64,000 nt of DNA from Trichobilharzia regenti (Eukaryota; Platyhelminthes; Trematoda; Strigeidida; Schistosomatidae): the NCBI GenBank assembly GCA_944472135.2, contig OX235265.1, forward strand, positions 88,382,984 to 88,446,983, in the 5' to 3' direction. Positions 1 through 12,345 of the stretch are shown here, piece by piece (within the stretch, counting starts at the first letter, position 1; every line of letters starts with the position of its first letter). Made by a program: the position numbers and the translations under genes. The notes under the pieces were generated by a model that was not told where the DNA came from, ran no database searches, and worked only from the letters and a program-made list of their open reading frames with translations.

Positions 1-439
1 CTACTATCATGCAGTGACCAATACTTGCCTCTGTTATTGACAATTTGTTTAATGGACCCAAGGAGACCAAGGCAAATAAGTAGAAATGGTGGCAAAAAAG
101 TCCACCAGCTATCATGCTGGTATTTAACAACTTTGTGGATATCCATGTACATGACAAAACAGTAGACCTAGTCTATAAGGGCTAATTATACCACCTTACT
201 ACCTAAAACTGGATAGATGAAGAGGTGTTGCAACTCATGTTCCACTGGTTCAAATCCAAGAGATTGAACTATTTGGCCACACCGACAGGAACAGACCTAC
301 TAATAACAGTTAAAAATTGTGTGAATACCCATAAAACAAACACAGCCAAAGTAAGAAAATCACTCTGTAGTATAAACCAGTGACACAGTGTACACATAAA
401 GGAATAGAAAGAAAAAAGTAATTTATAATTTCCACTTAC
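1..439 (-). other. Start of protocadherin intron
   Basis: Follows the splice donor at 434-439 of the protocadherin exon. I see no exon or repeat in it. Confidence 0.6.
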
Positions 440-3400
440 CTTGAAAGTGTCTTGATAATTCAACAAATGATAACGAATTTCACTTGTCACATCATAGTCA
501 ACGGCTTCAACCTGAACTAGTATTGTATCAGGTTGTACATCTTCGGGGACACTGATATAATCGGTAACCACACCCAGCTCTGACTTTGTATGAGTTGACG
601 GTAATGAAGGACTATTTGATATCTGAGGTACATCAATTGACTGACGAACCGATTTTGGCTTTAAGAACTCCGGGACATTATCGTCTACATCATCAAGAAA
701 AATGTGCAGTGGAGAAAAAGTACACAACTGCGGTTGTCCCATATCACATGCTCGTAATATCAAACTATAGCTGGAGATAACCTCTCTGTCGAGAGGTGCT
801 GCAACAGTTAGGGAGACACCACAACAAAATGTCCCTGTGTTGTTATTGTATTCTCTACCCAATTCAGCAGTTGGTTGTAACACAAAAGCCTGTCTAATAT
901 CTGTGTCAGCCACAAAGGACGCTTCAGTTTCAGAAGCAACTGATCTTAAGGCTTCTAATCCATAAATAATCTGCCCAGCCATTGAATAATCTGCACCATC
1001 TTCATCTGAGGCTGCAAACTTTAAAATAACTGTACCAATGGGAAGATTTTCAAGAATATGTATACGAGTTGGCAGATCTGTTGGAAACTGCGGTCGATGA
1101 CGATTGATTTGAATTTCATAAGGAGTATCCTGACTCAATAAAAATTCAAACCTTCTTTTTTGAACCTTCAATGCTTGTAACTCATCATATATGTTAGATG
1201 ACTTGCAACGCCTTGTAAAATTAGCGCCAGCTAATTCTTGGATAGGCACTAAATTTAATGACAAAGTGCATGATTTCTTAGAAGCCTTTGTGCCATCTGA
1301 AGCTAATAAATTGAGAATAATTGGATTTGCTGGAGATCCTAAGTATGTACAGATAACACTCAAATCTCCTGTTTGTTCATCAACTTTAAAACATGGTCTT
1401 GAAAAACTGCTTGAAGCGATATGTATTGTAATAGAACTCTGACCATCACGATCTAAATCTTCAGCAAAATACCGACCTATATTCAGGCTTGGTGAAGACG
1501 AACCAGTGTGAATAAGAAGTGAACCTTCGTCAGTGACAGGTAGAGATATTTCACAAGAATCCTCTACAAAAACTGGAGAGTGTTCATTAATGTCTAATAT
1601 TCGAATGACAAAAACAGCAAGAACACTACGTGGTAGTGGAATTCCGGAATCCGTTACTTTCACGCGTACTGTGAACTCGGACGGCATAGTTTCCGCATCC
1701 AAAGGTTTTGATATTATTAGCTTATTATGATGAAGACCAGACAAAGAAAATGGTAAGAATTCAGCGTCATACAAGATATACGACAGATCTGTGTGTGACT
1801 TATCCGGATCATGTGCTACAATGGACAAGACAGAGGAGTTTACAGAAGCGTTTTCTGGCACTTCAACTATTGACCCATTATTCTGTACAACAGGATCCAT
1901 GTCATTAATGTCGAAAATTTCAATGACCACACGTGATTCCGCAGCACTACTTAGTAACAAATTATTGCCGTCTACAACAGTGAAAGGAATGGTGATTATG
2001 TTGCTTCCTGTAATTCTTGGTGACTTTTGATCATTGACATCATTCTCCAAGTCAAGTGATTGTACAACAACGAGAGACCCACTCTTGGTCAATCTAATCT
2101 TCTCACCTGACTTTGATTTCTCATTCTGACTACGAAGGTCCGTAAAAACAAAGCTGGTATTGGTCATATTAAAAAGTGTGTAAGGCATCAAAATTCCTAT
2201 AGTCGAGTTTATAATAGCAACTTCCGATACGCGCATTCTTATTTCTGGAGGCAAAGATAATTTATATTTAGACTTAGAAACCATTGGGATGCTGATTTTT
2301 AAGTGTGAAACATGATTTGATATAGTACTGTCATCTGCATTAGAAATTGTAACAGGAACTTTGTAAGCCTCCAGGGTAAAAGCTATCAAAGAGTTTAATG
2401 AAACATAGTGGATGTTATATTTCGTTTGGAGTAACCATTTATTTGTCTCATGTGTTGGCACAAGCTCAAACCTCTCTCTCATATCTGGTTCTAAAATCTT
2501 GAGTATGATTAATGAGTCGATGGATGGATGAGGATTAATCACATGAACACGAGCATAAGCAACACCAGCCATACCTGGATTTTTAATTTCCTCAAACGGT
2601 TGAACCTTTATCACTAGGTCTGAAAACTTAGATTTAGCAACTTTTATTTCAACAGTGGTAATACTGACCATATTGCAGTTTGAACCATCAATGCCACCAC
2701 GACTTGCAGCGTAGACATTAAAAGAATAGTTGGACACATCGAAAACGTCAAATTCTGATCCTATATGTGAATTTCTTAGGTATCCAGTATTAGTATAATA
2801 ACTTTTCAAGGGACGAGTGGGAAATATATGACCTGAGTACATATCGACTCGGAAAGGAATCGAAAGTTCTGATGGGTCCACATACAACAAATTCTCAGCA
2901 TTTAAATTAGAACCTGATATACTAGCCGATAATTTACCGACAGACTCGCGAATACTGATATTGTCAGGGACTACAAAATGATATAAACTCCTGGAAAAAA
3001 TAGGGCAATTTGCGTGCATATCAAGTACATTTACAACAACTTCCGTAGTATTGGTTAAACGAATTGGTTTGGCTGATGCATTGGTGTGAGATGTAAAAAC
3101 TGCTTTAATTTTTAAGTGGTAGCTGCGTTTTTTATGACTTGTAGGTTTGTCAAACGAGACAGACAGATGAAAAAAGAAGAACTTTCCTATCTTTTCGCAA
3201 GTAGCTTGAAATAAATCCTGAGAATCAGCTTCAACAATAGAAAATATGACATCACCAGAGGGATTCCCACTGAACGGCTCGGGAACTCCCATATGTGCAC
3301 TAGTTGGAATTACATGTTGGTACAAGCTCCCATCATCAACTAGAATTGTTTCATAATATGAGGAAGTGAATTTGAATGGAACGTGGGAATCTTCAGACGA

Positions 3401-3550
3401 CACCGGAGAGAATGTAGAAAGTTCCGAGTAAATAATTTGGCAGAAATGCAATACGAGAATTATTATGCATTGGATGGCAGAAATTTTTATGTGACGGAGA
3501 TATTTGATAAAATTGCCGTCCACCCACATTTTAATATCCTTATAACACAA
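440..3550 (-). CDS. FAT-like protocadherin, 5' exon (partial)
   Basis: Giant cell-surface cadherin for calcium-dependent adhesion or planar polarity. About 1,037 codons of one exon are present. The start is either the Met at 3550 or, more likely, the one at 3529, which is followed by a hydrophobic signal-like stretch (ISAIQCIIILVLHF). About seven to eight extracellular cadherin repeats follow. Calcium-site signatures are DINDMDP (near residue 550), DINEHSP (near 660) and DDVDDNVPEF (near 965); LDAE and LDRE motifs occur in repeats 5 and 7. The N-terminal block (FKFTSSYYETI, then NVLDMHANCPIF) resembles the amino end of FAT1/kugelei-type proteins. The exon ends at a consensus donor (GTAAGT on the minus strand, 434-439), so later exons with more repeats, EGF/LamG domains, membrane segment and tail should lie left of the window. 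Membership of the cadherin family is sure; the FAT assignment is inferred. Confidence 0.87.
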
Positions 3551-4440
3551 TAAAAATCATCCGGAACGTCACATTATGTCCCAATGGTAAAAAACACGTT
3601 AAAAAAGTGCGAACATTAGATTTCAAAAATCTGCGCATCTCAATAATCACTCTTGAGTAGTTTAAACAATGAGCAACAGTTTCGCTTTCAAGACAAAGGG
3701 CTTGAGGTATATTGAATTCTTTCGGACAGCTATTAATGCACATATAAATTACCTTTAAATTAGGTAGTTGGTGGTATATATGATTCTGGAAATAATGTGA
3801 GAGTGAGGAGACTAATACTCCATTCAGACTGATATAACTGATACTCTTTGGTGGATTTTATCATGAACTGATATTAGTTAGATGACGAAATGCTCCAATC
3901 AACCAAACAAAATCCCTGCAAAACCTATGCTTGAAAATAACTAATACTCTTATTACTTCTATATAATATATGATTCAAATGTCACTAAAATAGACAAGTT
4001 GCGTCCTGTTGCATCTCTACTTACCTCTTTTCAAGACTATTTCACAATTGATTCCCTGTACCTATCTGGCTGTAAATGTTTCCCACTTCGTTTCGGCTAG
4101 TATCACTATGACATGATTTCTCATGCCTGCCTTTTTAATTTGAACTTCATTTCGTTTTTAAGTGCTGCGTTGTCTGAACTGTCACCACATTTACAATTCG
4201 TATAGGAGCTGAGTATGCCTAAGTCTCAGTATCCAATTTCGTTTTACCACAAGCTAGTTTACACCAAACTTGCAGCGAAAATAAGTGGGGACGCTGTCGA
4301 GTCTTAGCTTTCTTCGAGACCCTCAGGCCCATACGTACTTAATGGCAGAACAAATTTGTTCGGGTATTTGTGGTCATTTGTTATCTTACAGGAAGTAATC
4401 AAGTCCCACCAAGGCCGACAGTAGCTGAGTGTGAAGAGGC
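3551..4440. other. Upstream of protocadherin, nothing recognised
   Basis: AT-rich sequence that should hold the protocadherin 5' UTR and promoter. I could not place a TATA box, an upstream exon or a known repeat. Confidence 0.4.
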
Positions 4441-4459
4441 CTAACTTCTTAGGCCGTAC

Positions 4460-6010
4460 ATCATACGGTTTCTTGGGGGACCCGTAAATCCTTTTGTCGT
4501 CTGTCTTTGGACTCTTCCCAAGAGGTTAGTGTCTCTCCTAAGCAATGGGAGTACAGTGGTATTGTGCACTTCAAGTATGGTGTGACGTATGCTTTGTATA
4601 AACTTAGAAAGAGCCCACTAGTAAGTTCACCTAACTGACCATGTATAAAGTGTATAATCGAATATACCATCGCTGTATCCCCTGTGTAATTCATACCTGT
4701 GTCCATTTTCCCGTTAGAACTAGACGTAAGTCATGCTCCAACGTTGTGCAGGACAAGCTTTCCCCGCACAGGGTATAACTAGCGTTCTGTGGCCTACAGG
4801 TTCGTATTTTCACTACTCAACTTCCCTAGTAATATTGTTGGGTTTATTTGGAAAGTAGCCACTGGGGTTTCCTCCGATGAAGTAGTAGTTCAGCCAGTTT
4901 GGTCCATACTGGTAATGCCCACATTGCTGTTTAACTGTTTGGCAAAGGATAAACTGAATATTAAAGCCATTTCCAGACTAGTGAGGTATTGACCGTTTGG
5001 ACCTACTAAGGAGCATGCCTCTTTGGTTGGTTGGTTTTCTCTTCTAAATGAATCGGTACAGGCTTTAGGGGTTCGCCAGGAGATTTTGGCAAGTTAAGCC
5101 TGAAATAACCTACCATCACTTCCCGCTCTTGTGTTGCACCGGTTCCTGAGTCCCAGGTATGCATTGTGATCGGTCTGACCCTTGGATATTCGCCACAAAG
5201 GTCAAGTCTTCCGCTCTGCTTGTATAATACGTTGCCTACATCTTTTCAGGCATGAGGACCTTTCTTCGGCTGAGTTGTGACCAAGAGGGCGGTATCCAAG
5301 ATTGGTGTGTGAACACTTTCTTTTACCATTTCCCAGTGTTCATCCACAGCGTGTTTTATGGGCCATTCTGTGTCGGACAAAAGCCTTTGCATTCTGGCAT
5401 AGTCATCATTGGTATAGCACAGACATGGCTGCGTAGCGTCCCCCTGAAGGCGATCAAAGAGAGAAAAATCGAATCCTATGGCCGCGTAGTCACTTCTTTC
5501 TGGGGTTATGATCTGGACATTTTCGACAAGTAGTTGGTCACTAGTTAGAATATGATCTAGTTTCGATGACTTTCCAATGAAGCCCCACCTAATGTCATCT
5601 CCAGTATTCTCAATCAGTCCTATATTTCTAGTGATTTATAGTAGACTTCGACTGAATTTCCCTTAGCATATTTCAAGTCTATGCTAAGGGATATGGCACT
5701 GGAATCCTCAGCTACAGTCATAGCCCAAGTATCGTATCCCTGTGATGGCGCTGAGCGGTAGCTGGTTGCGCTCTGCTCCACAGTTGGGTGATCGGTAGAT
5801 GCCACCCAGTAGATGCCTTGTGTTGCCTACTGTGAAATGAAACCATATAGAGTCTGGGAGTTCAGTGAGTGGTGGGTACATTGCACGTATGCATTTAAGT
5901 TGCTTGTCAAAGTATATGGCAACTCCTCCCCTGTTCTTGCTATCCCCGTCTTTCTTGACCAAAACCATGCCGCTTACACCGATTTCCTTGTCGATGATAG
6001 TGGGGATTAG
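4460..6010 (-). pseudogene. Decayed non-LTR retrotransposon (LINE-D)
   Basis: Minus-strand remains of a LINE polyprotein. The N-terminal side (5968-5708) reads as an endonuclease domain (GGVAIYFDKQLK, then HLLGGIYRSPN). A following frame at about 5600-5400 carries a SDYAAI motif in the place where endonucleases of this class have SDH. The far end (4706-4461) has LFLSLYKAYVTPYLK, typical of the region after the reverse-transcriptase core. The core itself (YADD/FADD) is missing, and the frame shifts several times. An endonuclease-to-C-terminus order on one strand supports a single internally deleted copy. The exact family is not certain. Confidence 0.6.
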
Positions 6011-7157
6011 CCATGTCCCAGTCAGGATTATTATTTAAAGGTGTAGGTGTGATTGGAGATTTCTGAACCCACCTATCTTCCATCTCAACCCTCTAACATT
6101 GCTATACAGGCAGCTGACGATAAGCTTCACAACCTCAAAGTGTTTTGGGGTATCTGACGCCACATTGCCTACTAGTGTAGAAAGAAAAACCACTTTGGAA
6201 AACATGAAATCCTCGAGTCCGTCGAGTTAAGTTGGGAAAAAATTCTCTGAACATGTATAATTATGCAGTAGCCATCATATTTTTTAGTCTCTTGTTAGTT
6301 TAAGAGCGAACACTTGGATTAGTTGTTTGTATATCTTTTCCATAGATACAATACTTTTACGCTTGCCTTGACATCTTCCTATCTTGTTCTGGTTTGTGCT
6401 CTGATTTTTAACCCAAAGAGTGTTCAGCAGTGTCTGGGTTTTAAGAAACTGTGAAACTCTTCAAGGAAGTGATATATAAACTGAGGTTAGACACAAAACT
6501 GCTCAAATGGTTGAGCAGTGTAAGAATTGCACCTTCTGGAGCAAACTCCTGTAGATACTCTGTGAATGATATTGTTGTCACATTTCATCCAGCTTAAATA
6601 GCTAATCTACCAATATAGACTTTTCATCTATACGGTGTGAACAACACCGACCGCTGTTGTTTGGTTAGCGTGTTCCCTTTTATATTTTCAAACATCCTGG
6701 TACCCATACCTTTCTTCAGTAGTTTTCATACTTTACGACCTCATTTTGAACGTCCACAAACAATGCTGACCGCATACTTTGAATTTCGCATTAATGGCTG
6801 TCATTTTTTCATCTGTCCACTTTTTGAATTAGGATGGCCTCCCCTCTGTGGTTCACTCAGATTTTAAAATATTTTCCCACTAATGGCACCATTTTGAATG
6901 TAACACTGGGATGTGCGGGCTTTGCAAAACAGAAGCACAACCGTCTGATAAATAAAGAGACTGAGTTTCCGTAGGACGTGTCAAGCAAAAAAGCAATAAA
7001 ATTTAGTTCTTGGAGAGACAGTGAAGCCATAGATCAGATATTCGTCAAGTTAAATCTCAGTGACACAGTACCATCACAACTGAGATTGCAGCAGAAACCC
7101 ACTGTGAAGTAGAAATGTTGATTCTGGATTATTTCGTCAAATTCGTCTGCTCAGTCT
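6011..7157. other. No recognised feature
   Basis: Intergenic sequence with short open frames only. The part next to 7158 may belong to the Penelope-like fragment, but I cannot support that by motif. Confidence 0.35.
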
Positions 7158-7565
7158 TCAACAGGGTATGTAACAAATTTTGCAAGAGTTTGAATAAACA
7201 TTTGGCCATGTTTTGGTGAATTTTACATATCCAATACTAGTCGAAGTGGTAAACCATTTTTGTGTTCCTATTCGAATCATTATCACGAAGAATAAAGGTG
7301 TCGCCCATATACCGGCAATAAAATGAGAATTTTTCGATAAGGTTTTCCAAAGGTTCATTTTCTAGTTTACGTGGAAAGATGTCTACCAGAATGGGACCCA
7401 GTGAGAAATCCATCGCCACTCCGTCCACTTGTCTATAAAGTGTGTCATCAAATTTGAATTTTATATTCATGGTAGAGCTTGATAAAACTCTTTCAAAATT
7501 TCCGTTGGGATGCCGACTGGTTATTCAGTTGTTTACATATGTAGTTAGACTGTCAAAATACAAAT
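7158..7565 (-). pseudogene. Penelope-like element reverse transcriptase fragment
   Basis: The minus-strand frame at 7470-7237 reads LYRQVDGVAMDFSLGPILVD and then FYCRYMGDTFI. This is the Penelope-like RT pattern, in which YRQ(I/V)DGVAMGSPLGP precedes the catalytic Y(V/M)DD. Here the catalytic motif is YMGD, so one aspartate is lost, and the frame stops and resumes in a second frame (7358-7158). It is a dead fragment. It abuts LINE-C on its right at about 7565. Confidence 0.7.
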
Positions 7566-8360
7566 TCATTTATATTTCTAATGTTTATGTCTTTCCTGGC
7601 TCTACCATATCGGATTTATCTATGTTCGCTGATGAATTCACTGCTTTTGCTGCAGCTTGCTTCGAGAACTCTCTATCAATAGTAACTGGTGATTTTAATT
7701 CATGCGATCACTCCTTCCTTATATCACTTGGTCATGACAATATTGTTAACTTTGCTACCCGTCTTGGTAAAACACTGGATCTAGTATTCATTAATGATGT
7801 TGGTATATATGAAGCTCGCAAACGTGCTGCTTTACTTAACTCTGACCACTGCATCATACGTGTACTGCCTAAAATATATTCCAAATCACACAAAGGCGTC
7901 CTCTCCCACATCTACAGTAGAGTTCAGCAGAGATGCTGCTCACAAGACAACCTAGACAAGCTCAGATGCATGTTGAAAGACACTAGCTTGGACCTATTTA
8001 CAGAACAAACATTAGATGAAACAATCACAAACACTACCGATTTTCTTAAATTCTGTTTCGAAATATGTTGTCCTTAAGAAACATTATTCATTTGATTTGA
8101 CCGCTTCTCTTTTTCATATCGCAAAAAGTTATGTAGAGATAAAGAATGTTGTTCAAAACAAATGATAAGTCAGGTGTAAAAAATTAAATATTCTGATAAA
8201 AGTCGAAATGAAAAGATTAAATGTTTTATATAATCAAAGATTTTTGTCATGTAAAACCCCTTCTAATTTGTAGAAATTTTTCAAAGAAATTACTAGCGGT
8301 AAGCGATGTACTTCTGTCCCATCTCTTAACGTTGACACTTTTAATAAGTCCCTCACACGC

Positions 8361-8732
8361 TGCCAGTCACGTCTCGTAAACCGTCAATGCACAGCTCTTG
8401 CTACGCTGGGACTCACGCTGTTCCTTACACTTTCTCAGAAACGCCTAGTAATAACGGTCGCAAAACCAAAACACCGATTGGCTACTCGAGAATTCTTTAT
8501 TGTAACACCAATATATAGCCAACTTCAAAATTAAGCTTTAGAACTAAGGTCTGTGAACAAATATTAGAATGATAAATCACAATATTACATCTGACAGTTT
8601 TGGCCTGACTTCTTCCTGAACAGCGACCGATGAGACGATGACTGGTGTATCGATGTCTCCGCGAAAATATAGGGAAGTTGGTTTTGAGCAAACAACCATG
8701 AATTGATCGTTCAATCTTCAACTACATTAACA
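8361..8732 (-). mobile_element. Solo LTR of the gag-only BEL-like family (copy A)
   Basis: A 372-bp LTR in the same orientation as the gag elements on the minus strand. It ends in TGCCA...TTAACA, a slightly decayed form of the family's TGTCA...TGACA. A perfect 5-bp duplication CACGC flanks it at 8356-8360 and 8733-8737. It interrupts LINE-C. Internal diagnostic bases (for example CTTGCTACGCTGGGACTCAC) group it with the LTR at 60952. Confidence 0.93.
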
Positions 8733-9776
8733 CACGCTCTTCTGTCGATATCCCTCCTAATGATACAAATGATATAGACAATAATTTTAATGGTTTTAAT
8801 ACCCTTGATGCGCTTGAATGTCTCCGGTCTCTTAAGCCTTCCCAAAGCCTTGGTCCTGATGGCGTTTCTGCCATTGTCCTCAGGAATTGTGCTGATATTT
8901 TGTGTTACCCTCTTACTAGCATTTTTAATTCTTCCTTTTCCGGTAACGTTCTATATTTTGCATGGAAAAACATTAAAATTATGCCCATACCAAAACCATC
9001 TTCTGGTATTGATGTTAAATTTGGGCCTATTGCAATTACTTCTCCTTTTTTAAAATTGATGAAAAAATTACTCTTACCTCGTCTTGAACCTTCATTGAAA
9101 CCTTTATGATCCTAAACAATTTGCATACAAACATGGTAGAAGTACCTTGGATGCTGCTGTTGTCTTGTATCACAATGTTGTTTCTTGTTTAGACAAAGGT
9201 GCCAAATATGTTCGTGGTGCTTTTCTAGACTACACATCTGCTTTTGACTCTGTACCTAAGGGCCTTTTATTGAATATCTTTCGTTGACGCAAACATGATC
9301 CTGGGCAAAGAGTTAGTTGCATTCCTATTTTTCTGACAGAATGCAACATACTGTATAAAATGGCAAGTCTTCTTCTACCTCACTTACAAAAATCCAGTGT
9401 TCCTCAGGGTGCCGTCCCCTCTCCTTTTCTTTTTTCTTTCTTCCTACACGACCTGCTTCATTTAAACGAAACTAACTTTGTTAAATATGCAGATGATCTG
9501 ACTGTATCACTGCCTATCACTTCCGAGTCTGGCTGCTCCAAACTAAGTAACTTTCCGTTGGACATCAGCAAGTGGTCTAAGTCAAATGGTCTTATGTTAA
9601 ATCCTTCCAAATGTCAGGCAGTTAACTTTACTTTCAAGGATCGACGTGACTTACATGAACTAGTTAGTTCACGTGATGCCTGTAGCATAGATGGCACAGA
9701 AATTGAAACTCAGTCAAACATTAAATACCTTGGATTAGTTCTTTCCTCTGACCTTTCATGGTCATCCCACATCTTA

Positions 9777-10134
9777 TGTCAATCACGTCTCATAAACCGT
9801 TAATGCCCAGCTCTCGCTACGCTCGGGCCCACGCTGTTCTTTGAAGATTTCAGAAACGCTTAGTTATAACGGACGTAAAAACCAAAACACCGGTCTGCCG
9901 CTTGATATTTCTTTATTGTTACACCAACATATAAAAAGAATAAGTGAACTAAGGTCTGAAAACAAATATTACAATAATAGATCATTGTATTACTTCTGAC
10001 GATGTTTCACTCTTCTTTCTGAACAGCGACCGATGAGGCGATGACTGTCGTATTGATGCCTCCGCGAAAATTGGGGAAGTTGATTTTGAGCAAACAACCA
10101 AGAATTGATCGTTCAATCTTCAACTCCATTGATA
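9777..10134 (-). mobile_element. Solo LTR of the gag-only BEL-like family (copy B)
   Basis: A 358-bp LTR starting TGTCAATCACG and ending TTGATA, with the terminal CA decayed to TA. A perfect 5-bp duplication TCTTA is seen at 9772-9776 and 10135-10139. It interrupts the same LINE-C copy as LTR A. Diagnostic bases (CTCTCGCTACGCTCGGGCC) group it with the complete element at 47811-51780, not with copy A. Confidence 0.93.
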
Positions 10135-10302
10135 TCTTATCTATCTCTAACAAGGTGTTTCGTCCTGCCTTCTACATTAAAAAGTTAAGACAATCAGGTA
10201 TCAACCGACCTTTAGTTTTGCAAATTTTAAACTCCCGTATTTTACCTGTTGTACTCTACTGCTCTCCATTAATCTTCCCTGGGCTTCTCAAAAAAGACTA
10301 TA

Positions 10303-10660
10303 TTGTAGCGGTAAGTATTTCCACAAAATTATTGACCATAAAAATCATCAGCGAACATTGGATGCTGACCCTTAGAGTTTAAGTCAACTTGTTTAGCTGA
10401 AGGCTTCCCGTCAAGCATCCCCGCCATTTGGTACTCCGTCGTGTCACTGTCGTGCACGATGGCTAGCTAGCCTGGCTTCTGCCTCAATCCGCGATTCGCT
10501 TCCGAAATATATATCCTAACTTGGACAATCTATTGTGGTCTTTCGCTTTGCCTTTGGTACACGAGAATAAAATAAATTAGAAGTTGTTGGTATAAGATCT
10601 TGCATTAATATACTCAGTACTGTTCGCGAACGTCTATACCGTCACCCTGTAAACTGGTGA
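10303..10660 (+). mobile_element. Ty3/Gypsy 5' LTR
   Basis: Begins TGTAGCGGTAAG just after the LINE-C break and runs to about CACCCTGTAA. It is recognised because the same ~320-bp sequence recurs in reverse at 54039-54359 without internal sequence. The 3' boundary is uncertain; TGGTGATCCC about 4 bp later may be the primer-binding site. Confidence 0.7.
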
Positions 10661-10766
10661 TCCCAACTGCGAACTTCATCTTCGTTAAATACTCTGATGA
10701 CCCCGGTGAGTTCGTTCCCTCTTTTATTTGTTCTTGTACTATATTTTATTCGATATACTTTTAGTC

Positions 10767-11611
10767 ATGAGTGATCCTAGTCCCAAGGTCATTCGTATTC
10801 GCTCAACTCCTAAAACCATTCAGCTCGTACCATACTGGCCAGATAATGCTGAAACATGGTTTCAGATAGCCGAACCAGATTTTTGTGAGCATGGGATAAC
10901 CGATCAACGTTCGCAGTTCCTTGCAGTTATTCACCCCCTACCACGGGAGTTCACCAAGTGCAGATGTTGAGTCCCGAGGTAGGCAACTCGTACGAGTTGC
11001 TCAAAGCATCCCTCTTCAGGAGAAACGTTCTCACGAACCGACAACGCCTGGACGTATTATTTCGTGACATCGAGTTAGGAGATCAGTCAGCCGTGAGCAT
11101 GCTGACAAGAATGAGAGAAGTTATTGGCCAAAGTTAGTTCGATGAAGGACTTTTTAGGTAACTCTTTTTATCCAAGCTGCCATAGTCCGTGCAGACTGTA
11201 CTTGTGACACTTCAGGGTCTTATTATAGATGACTTAGCTATTTCAGCAGATAAAATTCCACAAATACCCAAACGGTCAGCTCATGAAATATGCTCGGTAG
11301 CCAAGCAGACCTTCAGTAAGGATACTGCAGTTATAGGGTTGTGCAACTCCATCCAACAAATGTTTAGGTCAAACGTGCCTTCTAACTCCGACCGTCGTCC
11401 TAAATCTCCTCAACGCAGGAACTCACGTGGTCGATCTAAGTTCAAACCACGTTCACTGAAAAACCCTAACTGGTGATGGTACCACAACATCTGTGGCCAA
11501 GAAGCGAAGTGTTGCCGTAAGCCTTGTAACTTCGGAAATGTCTCAAAGTCTGTGGGAAACTATCTCTCCGAAACGCGTTAGCGGCAACCGTCGCCGGTGG
11601 CACTAGCCGCC
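10767..11611 (+). pseudogene. Ty3/Gypsy gag, broken
   Basis: Structural capsid gene of the Gypsy element. The ATG at 10767 opens a frame with VPYWPDNAETWF, a pattern seen in trematode Gypsy gag. The frame stops at 10970 and continues in another frame with a block around GNSYELLKASL. It then continues at 11189-11476, ending in a basic stretch (RRPKSPQRRNSRGRSKF). After a stop at 11476 the same frame shows cysteine/histidine-rich sequence (WYHNICGQEAKCCRKPC), which resembles the usual gag tail. At least one frameshift and one nonsense codon are visible, so it is not functional. Confidence 0.75.
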
Positions 11612-11804
11612 TTCTTTTTTTATTTTTGATTACAGCTTGATTCCACACTCTATTTTTGGTACAAGTATGGAATTTTCAGCATGGATATCGGTAGCCCAAA
11701 TTTCGCAGGCCGACCATAGATATCAAGGTGTGCGTCGGCGTGGGCTCGAACCCCGGACCATGTGCATGGTCGGCGAGAGTCCTAACCACTGAGCCACCGA
11801 CGCA
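11612..11804 (-). mobile_element. tRNA-headed SINE, copy 1
   Basis: On the minus strand it starts GCGTCGGTGGC and has a pol III A-box-like TGGCTCAGTGG, a B box GGTTCGAGCCC, and a tRNA-like acceptor stem whose ends (GCGTCGG and CCGACGC) pair over 7 bp. A ~100-bp body (ending CAAGCTGTAATCAAAAATA) and an A-rich tail follow. It sits between the Gypsy gag and protease. Two more copies are at 40422-40626 and 58872-59082. Confidence 0.88.
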
Positions 11805-11812
11805 TCCATGAT

Positions 11813-12070
11813 GTGATCAGCCAGACTCGATACTTAGTCGACACTGGCGCCGAAGTCAGCGTCCTTCCTGCTACAGCAGTAGATCGACGGAAGGAACCTA
11901 ACTTCAACTTACAGGCTGCAAATGGAAAACCAATTGCAACCTTTGGCAGGAAATACGTCTATCTGAACGTGGGTTTACGCAAACCTATTCGGTGGATTTT
12001 CCTTCTCGCTGATGTCACAATCCCCATCTTCCATAGTAACTGGTCGCAGGCAGCAATTCGAAAGTGCCTA
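11813..12070 (+). pseudogene. Ty3/Gypsy aspartic protease fragment
   Basis: The frame reads YLVDTGAEVSVLPAT, the retropepsin active-site DTGA followed by the usual hydrophobic turn, then LQAANGKPIATFG and FLLADVTIPI. This is the start of Gypsy pol and would process the polyprotein. The reverse transcriptase that should follow is absent: homology stops near 12070, where a Penelope-like fragment begins on the other strand. The SINE at 11612-11804 separates it from gag. Confidence 0.82.
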
Positions 12071-12075
12071 CGTGT

Positions 12076-12345
12076 TTACAAACTGAAAATGCCAAAACTT
12101 ACCATTTTTTCCTCATTATCTAATTTTAAATTATCTAATCTGTGTTTTAGTTCATAAGAATTAATTAGTCTAGGTTTCGAGTGGCTTTTAAGGAGATTTA
12201 ATACCATGGCTAAATATTTAGATAATTCATAAGTAGGTGAATTTCTAAAATCAACTATAGGTCTAATAGGATATCCTGACATATGAACTTTGACAAAACC
12301 ATACGCCCTACCAGGGTTATTAGTTTTGGGCATTAAATCACGTCC
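12076..12345 (-). pseudogene. Penelope-like element RT fragment
   Basis: The minus-strand frame has GRAYGFVKVHMSGYPIRPIV and then SPTYELSKYL. This matches the Penelope-like RT motif (YGLPKVHKPG.PLRPIVS, then SPTY.LAK.L). No start, catalytic YxDD or GIY-YIG domain is present, so it is a fragment of about 85 codons. Confidence 0.78.

Larger units (their letters stand above)
7566..10302 (+). pseudogene. LINE-C: CR1/Jockey-type retrotransposon with two LTR insertions
   Basis: Plus-strand LINE polyprotein in pieces. The endonuclease part (7566-8077) has SIVTGDFN and LLNSDHCIIR. The RT entry region at 8740-9109 has LGPDGVSAIVLRN and PIAITSPFLK. The RT core at 9360-9776 has SSVPQGA and YADDLTVS. 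The C-terminal part (10135-10302) has FRPAFYIKKLRQ. Frames are broken by point lesions (a stop near 9286, for example), by solo LTRs at 8361-8732 and 9777-10134, and by a Gypsy LTR from 10303. Removing each LTR plus one target-duplication copy restores continuous reading at that junction. A truncated relative lies at 17560-18206. Confidence 0.82.

Noticed and set aside
8497..8721. Open frame starting MKIERSIHGCLL, repeated in several places.
   Set aside because: It lies entirely inside the LTR and recurs only because the LTR recurs; no protein features.
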